A stretch of 64,000 nt of DNA from NCBI GenBank assembly GCA_963771305.1, contig CAVYTS010000026.1, forward strand, positions 434,001-498,000, in the 5' to 3' direction. Both the position numbers and the translations under genes were made by a program. This DNA is from CAJCIT01 sp963771305 (GTDB taxonomy: Bacteria > Acidobacteriota > Terriglobia > Bryobacterales > Bryobacteraceae). The notes beneath the pieces are model-generated. The model had not been told where the DNA came from and did no database searches. It was given only the letters and a program-made list of their open reading frames with translations. This document shows, one piece after another, positions 20,209-29,592 of this stretch. Every line of letters begins with the position of its first letter. The stretch's first letter is position 1.

Positions 20209-22671
20209 TCACTCGTATCGGAGGGCCTGCATCGGGCTAATCCGCGAAGCGCGAAGCGCGGGCACCAGAGTGGCAACGCCCGCAACAGTGATGACGATCA
20301 ACACCACCAATGAGAACGTTAGGGCATCTGCGGGACTCACGCCAAAAAGCATGCTCTCCATGGCACGAGCAAAGAACACCGCTCCGACCAGCCCCAGAAC
20401 CGTGCCGATGGCGGCAAGCTTGGCGCCTTGGCTGAGAACCAACGCGAGCACGTCGCCAGGTTGAGCGCCGAGCGCGGCGCGGATGCCGATCTCCCGCGTG
20501 GCTTGTTCCACTTGGTACGAGATCACGCCGTAGACGCCTACCACCGCGAGAATCATCGCGAACAATGCAAACGCCTCAAGCAGCAGCATAGCGAATCGCT
20601 GGCGGGAGGTGGAGAGCGCGACGCGCTCCTGCATGGTTTTGACGTCGAAAATGGGGGCTGCCGGCTCGATGGCATGAATCTCGCGCGCCATGCTGGCCGC
20701 CGTGGTTTCGGCAGGTTCGTTCGATCGGGTCACCATGTACATCGTGTTATTGGAAAACTGCGAATGCGGATGATAGACAACCATCCTTAGGTCGATGTCG
20801 AGCCCGTATTGCTTGACGGTTCCGACGACACCGACGATCCTTCGCCATGGATCTTTGGCGGGGTCATTGCCGCCGAAGCGGACGCGCTTCCCGACCGCAT
20901 CTTGATGCGGCCAAAAAAAGTCAGCCATCTTCTGGTCGACGATGACAACGGGCTCGCCTTTCGTCGTGTCCGAATCGGAAAAGAAGCGACCGCTCTTGAG
21001 GGGAATGTCCATGGCGCGGAAGTACCCGGGAGTGGAAGATCGCTGATCAAACTGGATCTCCGGCTGATTGGGCGGCGGCACGTAGCCCTCCACCTTCATG
21101 CCTCCCCAGGAAACCGCGTTGGTCAGGGGCAGAACGGCTACCGCTCCCGCGGAGGTGACTCCCGGCAGCCTCGTGATGCGTTCCTCCATTGACCGGTATG
21201 CGTTGACGACGGCCGCCTCATTGTCGCGGTAGCGAGGCCCCGACAAAGCCGTCTGGAGGGAGATGACATGGTCGGGATTGAAGCCGGGGGGAACGTGGAT
21301 GAGGCGAGCGAAGCTGCGGATCAGCAAGCCGGCGCCAACCAGGAGAATGAGAGACAAGGCGATCTCAGAGATGACCAGCAGGCTACGAAGGCGATGTTTT
21401 CCCAGGTCCAGGCCACCCTCAGACTGAGAGGCGCGCCCTTCCGTCTTGAGGGCGGTATTCAAGTCGACTGACCCCGCACGGAGGGCGGGGGCCAAGCCGA
21501 AGAGAAGGCCCGCTATCAGAGAAACACCGAAGGTGAAGGTCAGAACCGAACCATCAATTCCGATGGTTTCGAGGCGCGGTATGTTGCCGGGATCAAATAG
21601 ACGAACGGCGAAGAGACACAACCCGGCGAACAGCAAACCCGCGACACCACCGATGAGGCCAAGCGTGAGGCTCTCGGCGAGGCATTGGCGCGCGAGTCGG
21701 CTGCGGCTAGCGCCGAGGGAAGCGCGAACCGCGATTTCCTTCTGGCGCGATATGGAACGCGACAATAGCAGGTTTGCCACGTTAACGCAGGCGGCTAAGA
21801 GAACCAGGGACACGGACCCGAACAGCACCAGCACGGTGGTCCGCACATTCCCGACGACTTGCTCCAACAGGGGAACAACGCTGATGGTAAAGGTGCGGTC
21901 TCGGTGATCCTTTTCTCGTATGCGGGCGGCGATGAGGCCGATATCGGACTGGGCCTGGCGCATTGAAATGCCGGGTTTTAGGCGAGCCAGGATGTTGAAG
22001 TTTTCATCACCACGACGGCTGGCGGCTTCAGCTCCGAGGGGCAGCGGCAGCAGTAGATCGGGTTTCTCGATGCCTCCTACAGTTGGCATTACTTCGCGAT
22101 TCAGCAAGAAGTTAGGGCTGAGCACGCCTAGGATGGTGACCGGTTGTCCGCCAAGGCGGATGGCGCGCCCGACAATGTTTGGATCCGCCCCGAAGGAAAC
22201 TCTCCAGAACGCGTCAGTCAGAATCGCGACTCTCGGTCCTTTGGGTATGTCTTCGGCCGGGAGGAATGCCCGCCCCAACTGAACCTTGGCGCCGAGGAGC
22301 GGAAAGATGCTGGAGGTGGCCTCAATGACCTGGACGCGCTGGGGCTCGCCGAGTCCCGTCATGCTGGCGTCGTGGCCGATCGCCAGCGCGGTTCGCTCAA
22401 AAACCTGATTTTGAGTAACGATGTCGATGTATTCGCCGGGAGACGGCCAATCCTGGGGGATGCCAATGCCCGGCGAGCGTAGCCAGAGAATCGCGAGGCG
22501 GTCGGGATCCGGATAGGGAAGGGGGCGAAGGAAGAGAGCGTTGGCGACGCTGAAGACGGCCGAATTGGCGCCAATTCCGATACCGAGCGACAGGATGACA
22601 ACGAGGACCAGCAAGGGGCTACGGCTCAGGGTGCGTAGTGCAAACCGGAAATCCTGCAGAATCTCGGCCAT
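20209..22671 (-). CDS. ABC transporter permease, acidobacterial duplicated orphan permease (ADOP, MacB/FtsX-like)
   Basis: About 820 residues with two copies of the MacB periplasmic core plus FtsX arrangement. First half: LVVILSLGIGIGANSAVFSV helix, FLRPLPYPDPDRLAILWLRS, a periplasmic domain with LGAKVQLGRAFLPAEDIPKG, then helices VLVLFGSVSLVLLAACVNVA and LARQCLAESLTLGLIGGVAG. Second half: LLVISEIALSLILLVGAGLL, periplasmic domain, then LLLEAFALFAMILAVVGVYG and the C-terminal PALRASRISPMQALRYE, the family's hallmark ending. No ATPase gene is adjacent, as usual for orphan permeases. I chose ATG 22671 (MAEILQDFRFALRTL); 22710 is also possible. Substrate unknown; efflux or envelope remodelling is typical of MacB relatives. 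Confidence 0.9.
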   Translation of the reverse strand: MAEILQDFRFALRTLSRSPLLVLVVILSLGIGIGANSAVFSVANALFLRPLPYPDPDRLAILWLRSPGIGIPQDWPSPGEYIDIVTQNQVFERTALAIGHDASMTGLGEPQRVQVIEATSSIFPLLGAKVQLGRAFLPAEDIPKGPRVAILTDAFWRVSFGADPNIVGRAIRLGGQPVTILGVLSPNFLLNREVMPTVGGIEKPDLLLPLPLGAEAASRRGDENFNILARLKPGISMRQAQSDIGLIAARIREKDHRDRTFTISVVPLLEQVVGNVRTTVLVLFGSVSLVLLAACVNVANLLLSRSISRQKEIAVRASLGASRSRLARQCLAESLTLGLIGGVAGLLFAGLCLFAVRLFDPGNIPRLETIGIDGSVLTFTFGVSLIAGLLFGLAPALRAGSVDLNTALKTEGRASQSEGGLDLGKHRLRSLLVISEIALSLILLVGAGLLIRSFARLIHVPPGFNPDHVISLQTALSGPRYRDNEAAVVNAYRSMEERITRLPGVTSAGAVAVLPLTNAVSWGGMKVEGYVPPPNQPEIQFDQRSSTPGYFRAMDIPLKSGRFFSDSDTTKGEPVVIVDQKMADFFWPHQDAVGKRVRFGGNDPAKDPWRRIVGVVGTVKQYGLDIDLRMVVYHPHSQFSNNTMYMVTRSNEPAETTAASMAREIHAIEPAAPIFDVKTMQERVALSTSRQRFAMLLLEAFALFAMILAVVGVYGVISYQVEQATREIGIRAALGAQPGDVLALVLSQGAKLAAIGTVLGLVGAVFFARAMESMLFGVSPADALTFSLVVLIVITVAGVATLVPALRASRISPMQALRYE

Positions 22672-22756
22672 GGTTCCTGTTGGGTGCGGCGCACCTTTTC
22701 TAACGGCCATGGTACCGAGTACCGACTGAGCGGGTGTGAGGCCAGTGGACGCTTCG

Positions 22757-23644
22757 CTACTGGTCCTGCGGCGGGCGGCCGCGGCGGGGGCCCATGTTGC
22801 GCTCTACTTTTTGATAGCCTTCGGGAATTGCGAACTTTGAGTCGTCGACCGAGCCGCTGGTGTAGTTCTTGTTTTCGGTGCCCATGATCATGGCGGGAGC
22901 ATTGGGATCGCCTCCTTGCTGGGCCATGGGGCCCATGGGCGATGCGACGCCGCTAACCTGCATATGGGTCTCCACCGAAACGCCATCCATGGTGGCTAGA
23001 TGGGCGCTCGCCGCGGCCAATCCCTTCATCGCTCCGCCCATCATCGGATTGCCTCCGCCAGCGAGCGCGTCCTTATACTGCGCGGCCATTTTCTTCTGGA
23101 ATGCCCGAATTTCCTCAGCGCCGGGTTCCGATGGACCCATCCAGACGTGAGAGACGACTTTCATTCCGCCGTCCGAGCCCGCGTCCTTCGCCGTCATCGT
23201 CATCAGGTACTCGGTTGCGGTCTGCCCATCGATTTTCTTGGTGTTGCCGGTCTTGTCCACTTTGATGTCGAAATCGACGTTCGTATCGCCACTTTTCATG
23301 CGGCTCTGCATTTGCGCCTGCATTTGCTTCATTTCGTCGAAGGTGGTCAATGAATAGGTCTTCTTCGTGTGGTTGATATTCGTCATGGTCCCAGCATCCA
23401 GATCGGTGATGGTACTGGTGAGAGAACCGATCCGCGCCATCTTGTTCCCCTTTACATAGACGGCGTACGTTTGGTCCTGGAAGGCTTGGCCCATTGTCTT
23501 TCCCATAGGCCCGTTAGCCATGCCGCGCAACATCTCAACCAGGCTGCCTCCCTCGAAGCGGACCGTCTCCGAGTAGCTCGCGTCCGCCAAAAGACAGCCA
23601 ACTGCCGCTACGGCCAGAAAACCAGTACGAATCGCTGCTTTCAT
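22757..23644 (-). CDS. Secreted DUF4412-like protein
   Basis: ATG 23644 (MKAAIRTGFLAVAAVGCLLA, signal peptide) behind GGAGGAG. The mature protein has VYVKGNKMARIGSLTSTITD, then DAGTMTNINHTKKTYSLTTF, KTGNTKKIDGQTATEYLMTM and VVSHVWMGPSEPGAEEIRAF. This is the pattern of DUF4412-type proteins (a beta-rich domain that carries a property of the form 'lock/convert' in lipoprotein-like secreted proteins). Methionine and glycine runs (NPMMGGAMKG; SPMGPMAQQGG) and a basic C-terminus (GPRRGRPPQDQ) are unusual. Function unknown. It lies just upstream of the ADOP permease on the same strand and could be co-transcribed with it. Confidence 0.65.
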   Translation of the reverse strand: MKAAIRTGFLAVAAVGCLLADASYSETVRFEGGSLVEMLRGMANGPMGKTMGQAFQDQTYAVYVKGNKMARIGSLTSTITDLDAGTMTNINHTKKTYSLTTFDEMKQMQAQMQSRMKSGDTNVDFDIKVDKTGNTKKIDGQTATEYLMTMTAKDAGSDGGMKVVSHVWMGPSEPGAEEIRAFQKKMAAQYKDALAGGGNPMMGGAMKGLAAASAHLATMDGVSVETHMQVSGVASPMGPMAQQGGDPNAPAMIMGTENKNYTSGSVDDSKFAIPEGYQKVERNMGPRRGRPPQDQ

Positions 23645-23683
23645 ATTTCTCCTCCGAAACACTCATGATCGGCCGAAGGCCGG

Positions 23684-23729
23684 AAAGCCGAGACGAATCT
23701 CGGCTCAGCAGACTACCAGTCTGCGCCAC
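23684..23729. repeat. Two-hairpin dispersed repeat, copy 1
   Basis: 46 bp with two tandem stem-loops: AGCCGAGA...TCTCGGCT and GCAGACT-ACC-AGTCTGC, ending GCGCCAC. It shares layout and most bases with 27859-27905, where the second stem is GCAGGC / GCCTGC, a compensatory change. It occupies the divergent gap between the secreted protein and the amidase and includes in-frame DNA upstream of the amidase start. Confidence 0.65.
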
Positions 23730-23751
23730 CCTGATACCGGGGTTCTATGCT

Positions 23752-25176
23752 GTGGATGTGACCATCACCCGGCTCGTTGAGTTGCTGCGTACCCGCAAAC
23801 TTTCTCCGGTCGAATTGATCGAGTACACGATCCGGCAGATCGACCATCATAATCCCACACTCAATGCTTTCATGGCTATATACGCGGACCGGGCCCGCGA
23901 AGAGGCCAAGGGGTCTGAATCGCGTTACCAGGGGGGTCATGCGCGGCCGCTGGAAGGTCTCCCGGTCACGATCAAAGACAGTTTGGATGTGGCCGGCTCG
24001 CCGACCACCTGTGGCAGCTTGCTGTATAAGGACAACCGGCCGGCACATGATGCGACCTCCGTCTGTCGGCTGCGGGACGCTGGCGCAATCATCGTGGGAA
24101 AGACCAGTTGCCCCGAGTTTCTGATGAATTACGAGACGGACAACCGTCTCATAGGGCGCACGAATAATCCCTGGAATTTGGAACGCACGCCGGGTGGCTC
24201 ATCGGGCGGGGAAGCGGCGGCGATCGCCTCTTTCTGTTCCTCTGGCGGCATCGGAAGTGACGGTGGCGGCTCTGTGCGCTGGCCGGCGCATGCCTGCGGA
24301 ATTGCCGCATTGAAGCCGACGCCCGGCCGCGTATCGGCCGCGGGGCACCTTCCCGTGATCAGTCACCCGGGCGGTTTGTTGGGTGTCGCCGGGCCCATGG
24401 CACGCACGGCGCAAGACGTGAAGCTGCTCTTTCAGACGCTTGCTCACTTCGACCTGCAGGATCCTTTCTCGACCCCCATGCCGCAGTGTTGGCCCGACCT
24501 CTCGATGTTTCGCAAACAGGGTCTGAAGATCGGGTTGATGTCAGGCTGGTATGACGTGCCCGTCCAGGCCGCTATTGCTGAAGCGGTGACCAAGGCCGGC
24601 ACAACCTTCGAACAACTTGGCTATGCCGTGGAGCCTTTTCGTCCCACGGGTATGGAACGCGCGCCGAATCTTTGGTGGTTTTTCTTCGGCCAGCTGTTTG
24701 CGCCACTTACTTTGGCGAACATCGCCGGCCGCGAGGATCAGCTGCACTGGACAGGCCGGGAACTGCTCGATATCGCGATGAAGCAGGAGGAGCCGACCAT
24801 CCCGAAGCTCATCGAGAGCATGGCGCTGCGGGACAAGCTGCGCAGTTCGCTGCTCGCTGAGATGGAAGCCCATCGGGTCTTGCTGCTGCCCGCCGCTGGT
24901 GTCACGGCATGGCCGCATCGTACGCGCCGCTGGCCGACGCCGAAGAAGGAGATTGGCCTGTTCGAAGCCATGATGCCTCTGACGCCTTTCAATCTGTTTG
25001 GCATGCCCGGGCTGGTAATCCCATTCGGCATCGATGCCGACGGACTCCCTTGCGGGATCCAGTTGGTGGGCCGGCCATACGACGAAGAACTGCTGCTCGA
25101 TCTCGCCATCGAACTCGAAACGGCGCGCGGACCCTTCCCGGCTCCGCCTGGTTATGATCCCTGGTCTGACAGGTAG
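23752..25176 (+). CDS. Amidase, amidase-signature family
   Basis: Hydrolyses a carboxamide. The Ser-cisSer-Lys triad is complete, numbering from GTG 23752: Lys75 in LEGLPVTIKDSLDVAG, Ser150/151 in RTPGGSSGGEAAAIAS, and Ser174 in GSDGGGSVRWPAHACG. The spacings (75 and 23-24) are those of the family. About 474 residues. I chose GTG 23752 (VDVTITRLVELLRTRKLSPVE) because everything before it in frame is repeat DNA translated. GTG 23758 is equally possible. Not GatA: there is no gatC/gatB nearby, and the C-terminus (PFNLFGMPGLVIPFGIDADG) is of the general amidase kind. Substrate unknown. Confidence 0.88.
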   Translation: MDVTITRLVELLRTRKLSPVELIEYTIRQIDHHNPTLNAFMAIYADRAREEAKGSESRYQGGHARPLEGLPVTIKDSLDVAGSPTTCGSLLYKDNRPAHDATSVCRLRDAGAIIVGKTSCPEFLMNYETDNRLIGRTNNPWNLERTPGGSSGGEAAAIASFCSSGGIGSDGGGSVRWPAHACGIAALKPTPGRVSAAGHLPVISHPGGLLGVAGPMARTAQDVKLLFQTLAHFDLQDPFSTPMPQCWPDLSMFRKQGLKIGLMSGWYDVPVQAAIAEAVTKAGTTFEQLGYAVEPFRPTGMERAPNLWWFFFGQLFAPLTLANIAGREDQLHWTGRELLDIAMKQEEPTIPKLIESMALRDKLRSSLLAEMEAHRVLLLPAAGVTAWPHRTRRWPTPKKEIGLFEAMMPLTPFNLFGMPGLVIPFGIDADGLPCGIQLVGRPYDEELLLDLAIELETARGPFPAPPGYDPWSDR

Positions 25177-25187
25177 CGGAACGTCAC

Positions 25188-27802
25188 ATGCCGCTTGAGG
25201 AGTATTCCCGCAAACGAAAGTTCTCGGCAACCCCTGAGCCGAAGCCGGAACCCGCATCGCGCAAGGGTGAGGAGAAGGCTCCGTTATTCTGCGTACAGCG
25301 CCACGACGCCACGAACCTGCATTACGACTTTCGGCTGGAAGTCGATGGCGTCCTCGCATCCTGGGCGGTTCCCAAAGGGCCCAGCATGGACCCCGCCCGA
25401 AAGCCGCTGGCCGTCCACGTCGAAGATCATCCGTACGACTATGCCCGCTTTGAAGGCAATATCCCGGAAGGAAATTACGGCGCCGGCAGCGTCATGCTCT
25501 GGGACATCGGCAGTTACGAAGTGCTGGGAGACGCCAGCGCCACCGAGCAGATCAAGCGTGGCGACTTCAAGTTCGCCCTGCATGGGCACAAGCTCAACGG
25601 CAGCTTCGCCATTGTTCGTATGAAGCCGCGGCCGGGGACCAAAGATAAGGGCCGAGAATGGCTGTTGATAAAAAAGCCCGACGAGTTTGCCGTCGCGGGT
25701 TGGAACGTTGAGGACTATGCGCGCAGCGTTCTGACCCAGCGCACACAGGAGCAGATTGCCGCGGGTGACGATGCGCCCAGCCTCGATACGATTCAAGGCG
25801 CGAAAAAGCCGTCATGCCGAAACACGTCGAACCCATGATGGCAACCCTCGCTGCCGCCCCGCCGCCCGGTGACGACTGGGCCTACGAAGTGAAGTGGGAC
25901 GGCGTGCGCGCGCTGTGCTTTGTGGACGATGGCAAGTTGTACATTGAATCGCGCACCGGCAATCGCTGCGAACAGCAGTATCCCGAGCTGCACGGCTTAC
26001 CTCGATCTATCCATGCGAAGGCGGCGATTCTCGACGGAGAAATCGTCGCTATGGACGAGAACGGACGCGGCCGGTTTGAACTCATCCAGCACCGCATCTC
26101 TGTCAAGGGCAGCGCGATTCAGAAGCTAGCGCAGGACAATCCCGTGACGCTGATTCTGTTTGACCTGCTGTACCTGGATGGTTATGATCTGCGCGGCGCA
26201 ACGCTGGCCGACCGCAAAGCGCAGCTGGAACGGATCGTCACCGAAACGGACCGTTTCAAGATCTCCAAGGTTTTTGCGACCGATGGCGAGCAGATGCTGG
26301 CAGCAGCGCGCCAGCTAGGTCTGGAAGGTTTAGTCGCCAAGGATCCAAACAGCGTCTACGAAAGCGGCCGCCGTTCACGGAACTGGTGGAAGGTGAAGGT
26401 TGTCGACGAGCAGGAGTTCGTCATCGCCGGCTATACAAAGGGCGAGCGCGAGTATTTTGGCGCGCTGGTGCTCGGCGTCTACGAGGCGAAGAAGCTACGG
26501 CATGCGGGTCAGGTCGGCACCGGCTTCGACCAGGCAACCATGAAGGCGATTCATGCTCAGATGAAGCCGCTGATTTCCAATAAATGCCCACTCGATCCCG
26601 TTCCACGCATGAAGGACGTGATCTGGCTGGAACCGGAACTGGTCTGTGAGGTCCGGTTCCTGGAGTGGACGCACGATCACATGCTCCGCGCGCCGGTCTT
26701 TCTTGGGCTGCGCGACGACAAGCCCGCCAGCGAAGTGGTAAGGGAGGAACCCGTGAAGGTCAGAGCGCCAGCTAAAAAGGCGACGAAGAAGGCCGTCAAG
26801 AAAGTTGCGGCAAGCGAACCTGCCGCCGCGAAACCCCATCACAATCCCACGCAGACAATCGAAGCGGTGCAGCTTTCCGGCAAAGAAGCTGTCGTGGAGG
26901 TGGAGGGCCACCAGCTCAAATTCACCAATCTCAACAAGGTTTTCTACCCGGCGCAGAAGTACACCAAGCGCGACGTGATTGAGTTCTACGACCGCGTGTC
27001 GAGCTTTTTGTTGCCTCATCTGCGGGATCGGCCACTCTCACTCAAGCGGTATCCGAACGGCATCGACGCCGATTACTTCTTTCAGAAGGACACGCCGGAG
27101 TACTACCCGGATTGGATTCAACGCGAGCCCATCCAGGAGCATGAGGCACGCGATCGGCAGAAGGAGAAGACGAATCACTACGTGATCGCCAACAATCGGG
27201 CCACGCTTCTGTATCTGGCCAATCTCGGCTGCATCGATCAGAATCCCTGGTTGAGCCGGGTTGGCTCCTTAGAGAACCCCGATTGGGTGCTTATCGATCT
27301 TGACCCGGTGGAATGTCCGTTCGACCAGATTGTGGAGGCTGCTCAGATTGTTCACCACCTGCTGGAACGGTTTCACTTGCGCGGCTATGCCAAGACCACG
27401 GGCGGCGACGGCTTGCACGTCTACATTCCGCTTGAACCCGTCTATACGTTCGATCAAGCGCGCAGCTTCGCGGAGATTCTGGCGACGCTGGCGGCGCATG
27501 AATCCCCCGACCTCTTCACCACGCCCCGCAGCGTGAATAAGCGCAAGAAGGGCCGTGTGTACTTTGACTGGATGCAGATCGGCACGGGTAAGACGGTTGC
27601 CGCTCCGTATGTCCTGCGGGCCTACGATCACGCGCCGGTCGCGACGCCGTTGGATTGGAAAGAGGTCAAGCGCGGATTGAAGCCGGTGGACTTTCACATT
27701 CGCAATGCGGTGGAGCGTTTTGAAAAAGTGGGTGATCTGTTTGCGCCGGTGCTGGCCGGTGGTCAGCGAATTGAAGATGCGTTGCAGCACGCGGGTGGGT
27801 AG
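25188..27802 (+). CDS. ligD: Multidomain NHEJ DNA ligase LigD (phosphoesterase-ligase-polymerase), one frameshift
   Basis: Seals double-strand breaks with Ku. Order: a 3'-phosphoesterase domain (FCVQRHDATNLHYDFRLEVD, ASWAVPKGPSMDP, HVEDHPYDYARFEG), then an ATP-dependent ligase (YEVKWDGVRALCFVD with the AMP-accepting Lys; ILDGEIVAMDENGRG; LEGLVAKDPNSVYESG), then a basic Lys/Ala linker and a primase-polymerase (LNKVFYPAQKYTKRDVIEFY; VLIDLDPVECPFDQIVEAA; TTGGDGLHVYIPLEP). This is the Pseudomonas-type order. The first part slips at GCGAAAAAGCC near 25805. One more A gives GAKKAVMPKHVEPMMATLA and joins the two frames, so a single 870-residue protein is expected. No Ku gene is in the window. Confidence 0.9.
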
Positions 27803-27804
27803 AT

Positions 27805-27840
27805 GATTATGGCCGCGGATCAACGCCGATGAACGCGGAT
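27805..27840. repeat. Short dispersed repeat, copy 2 (ATGGCCGCGGATCAACGCCG type)
   Basis: Related to 16857-16890. It begins just after the LigD stop and runs into the two-hairpin repeat at 27859, so several repeat families are stacked in this gap. Confidence 0.4.
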
Positions 27841-27858
27841 TGCATTCGAAGTCCAACG

Positions 27859-27905
27859 AAAGCCGAGATGACTCTAGGCTCAGCAGGCTACGCGGCCTGC
27901 GCCAC
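27859..27905. repeat. Two-hairpin dispersed repeat, copy 2
   Basis: 47 bp, same two-stem layout as 23684-23729 and ending in GCGCCAC. Located in the convergent gap between ligD and prmA, it could act as a bidirectional transcription end. Confidence 0.6.
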
Positions 27906-27919
27906 GGTACGACGATCTA

Positions 27920-28720
27920 TCAATAAGCCGTTCGTCCCACAACACAACGCCATTCTCCGTCGCTGAGCACCTGTTCACAGCGCAGGGCGCCGCGGAAAAT
28001 GGCCGATTCGGATTCCGCGAAGCCGGTGAGGATGAGCTTTCCGCCCGGCTTGGTGGCGCGAATCAAATCGTCGAGGAGCATCAATAGGACCGTGCTGCTG
28101 ATGTTGGCCACGGTAAGGTCGGCAACGCCGGTCCTCATGCAGTTCACTGAGCCCTCGACCAGCATCGCAGGCAAGTTATTCAGCCGGAAGTTCTCCCGCG
28201 CAGCGCCCAAAGCGACGGCGCCGGGGTCGGCTCCGACGGCGACCCGGGCTCCCAGGAGCCTCGCCGCGATTGCCAGAATCCCCGATCCGGTTCCGATATC
28301 CAGCACTGTATATTCCGCCGCCACCAATGATTCGAGTGCTTCCAATGCCATCTGCGTACAAGGATGGTCACCGGTGCCGCAGGCCAGGCCGGGATTGTGA
28401 ACCAGACGGACCCGTCCAGCCGGCGTTGGGTCTTCACACCAGGGGGGCGCCAGGAATAGCATCTGGCCGACGCTCCGGCCCGGCCAGGAGTCTTTGGTGT
28501 ATTGAACCCAGTCGATATCGTCTTCGTGTTCCCAGGCCGGTTGATGCTGAGCAAAGCGGGCCAGGAGGGGTGCCCGGCGCTCATCGCTCTCAAAAGCGGC
28601 GATCAGTTCTATCGACTCGCCTCGATCGACTTCACGCACACCGACTGTGCCCTCCTCCCAAAGTTCACTGGACAGAAGGTCAACGTCGCCGTGCGGGCAG
28701 AAAACATGTAGAGAATGCAT
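27920..28720 (-). CDS. prmA: Ribosomal protein L11 methyltransferase
   Basis: Trimethylates ribosomal protein L11 using SAM. About 266 residues with an N-terminal substrate-recognition domain (LHVFCPHGDVDLLSSELWEE) and a Rossmann methyltransferase domain: PGLACGTGDHPCTQMALEAL (the PrmA FGTGxHxTT-like loop), VLDIGTGSGILAIAA (SAM motif I) and ADLTVANISSTVLLMLLDDL (the NI catalytic-site region, here ANIS). GTGDHPCT departs slightly from the consensus GTGxHxTT. PrmA is slightly shorter than in Proteobacteria. A PrmA-family paralogue acting on another protein cannot be excluded. Confidence 0.82.
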   Translation of the reverse strand: MHSLHVFCPHGDVDLLSSELWEEGTVGVREVDRGESIELIAAFESDERRAPLLARFAQHQPAWEHEDDIDWVQYTKDSWPGRSVGQMLFLAPPWCEDPTPAGRVRLVHNPGLACGTGDHPCTQMALEALESLVAAEYTVLDIGTGSGILAIAARLLGARVAVGADPGAVALGAARENFRLNNLPAMLVEGSVNCMRTGVADLTVANISSTVLLMLLDDLIRATKPGGKLILTGFAESESAIFRGALRCEQVLSDGEWRCVVGRTAY

Positions 28721-28723
28721 CCG

Positions 28724-28915
28724 CTAGATGGAAGCGGTGGGTGCGTCCGCGGATGCTGGAGCGCTTGCTGGCTCAACCTGCTCCTGGTGGCTGGTTTCGT
28801 TCCTCACTGCGTTCATTTTGTTGAATCTGCGTAGTCCGTCAAACGCAGCGGCCACGACGATCAGCATCAGGGCAGCTACCAGGACGTTGCGGATTGTCAG
28901 TTTCAGCGGTTTCAT
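28724..28915 (-). CDS. Small single-pass membrane protein, hypothetical
   Basis: 63 residues from ATG 28915: a short basic N-terminus (MKPLKLTIRN), one hydrophobic helix (VLVAALMLIVVAAAFDGL), then a polar tail rich in Ala, Ser and Pro (VEPASAPASADAPTASI). It ends 3 bp before the prmA start, so the two may be translated together. The frame stays open further upstream (to about 29200), but that part is low-complexity and lies opposite the ArsR promoter. No Shine-Dalgarno site is clear. No family recognised. Confidence 0.45.
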   Translation of the reverse strand: MKPLKLTIRNVLVAALMLIVVAAAFDGLRRFNKMNAVRNETSHQEQVEPASAPASADAPTASI

Positions 28916-29193
28916 TGGTGCTCGTTTTAATGGATGCAACACGGGGGCCAAAGCTTCCATCTTCGGGGCTTCAGTCTCGTGAATGCGTAAGTAAGTGAAG
29001 AATAAGGTGCATTTGCAGTGGCTCGCGGGCCCCGGCGATTTCTTTGTGGCAACGCAGGTTAACCATACAGTGAACAACCGAACGGGCGGGCTAAATGCGT
29101 CGGAACGGACCGAACAGGCGACGTGCTCCGAGGCGGCGAGCGTCGGTCGAACCAGAAAGCAACACGGCCGGAGCGAAAGTGCGAGAAAAATCG

Positions 29194-29223
29194 TTGACAT
29201 ATTCCCATAAGGGAATGTATTGT
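29194..29223 (+). promoter_or_regulatory. Promoter of the arsR operon with palindromic operator
   Basis: TTGACA (29194-29199), 18-base spacer, TATTGT (29218-29223). The spacer contains ATTCCC-ATAA-GGGAAT (29201-29216), a perfect 6-bp dyad, placed to block RNA polymerase. That is where an ArsR-type repressor would bind for autoregulation. Confidence 0.7.
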
Positions 29224-29229
29224 ATTCTT

Positions 29230-29592
29230 GTGCCCCGGGCCGCTACCACTACCGACGCCTTCAACGCCGTCGCTGAACCTCGCCGCCGCGAGATCCTGAA
29301 CTATCTGGTGTTGCGGGAACGTCCGGTGGGGGACATTGTGATGACCTTGCGCCTGGAGCAACCCTCCGTGTCGAAACACCTTCGAGTGTTGCGGGACGTA
29401 GGCCTGGTCCATGTCCGCCGCGAAGGCCGCCAAAAGCTCTACCGAACGAACGCCGAAGCGATCAAGCCGCTGCACGAATGGACCAGCACGTTCGAGCGCT
29501 ATTGGCAGCAGCAGTTGAGCCGCATCAAGCAGCATGCGGAAAAGAAAGTAAGCCCAGAACCGAACTTGAATGACAGCAAGGAGAAACCATGA
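29230..29592 (+). CDS. ArsR-family winged-helix regulator (SRPBCC-associated type)
   Basis: About 120 residues: TDAFNAVAEPRRREILNYLV, ERPVGDIVMTLRLEQPSVSK (recognition helix), HLRVLRDVGLVHVRREGRQK (wing) and LYRTNAEAIKPLHEWTSTFE. There are no metal-binding cysteines, so it is of the class that controls AHSA1/SRPBCC genes rather than metal export. I chose GTG 29230: the upstream ATG at 29215 overlaps the promoter -10 region, and a start at about 29230 coincides with the expected transcription start, suggesting a leaderless mRNA. Its stop overlaps the next start (ATGA), so it is co-translated with the SRPBCC gene. Confidence 0.85.
   Translation: MPRAATTTDAFNAVAEPRRREILNYLVLRERPVGDIVMTLRLEQPSVSKHLRVLRDVGLVHVRREGRQKLYRTNAEAIKPLHEWTSTFERYWQQQLSRIKQHAEKKVSPEPNLNDSKEKP

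Noticed and set aside
24541..25359. Long minus-strand open frame opposite the amidase
   Set aside because: It is an antisense shadow of a clear amidase. The composition is Arg-rich without motifs.
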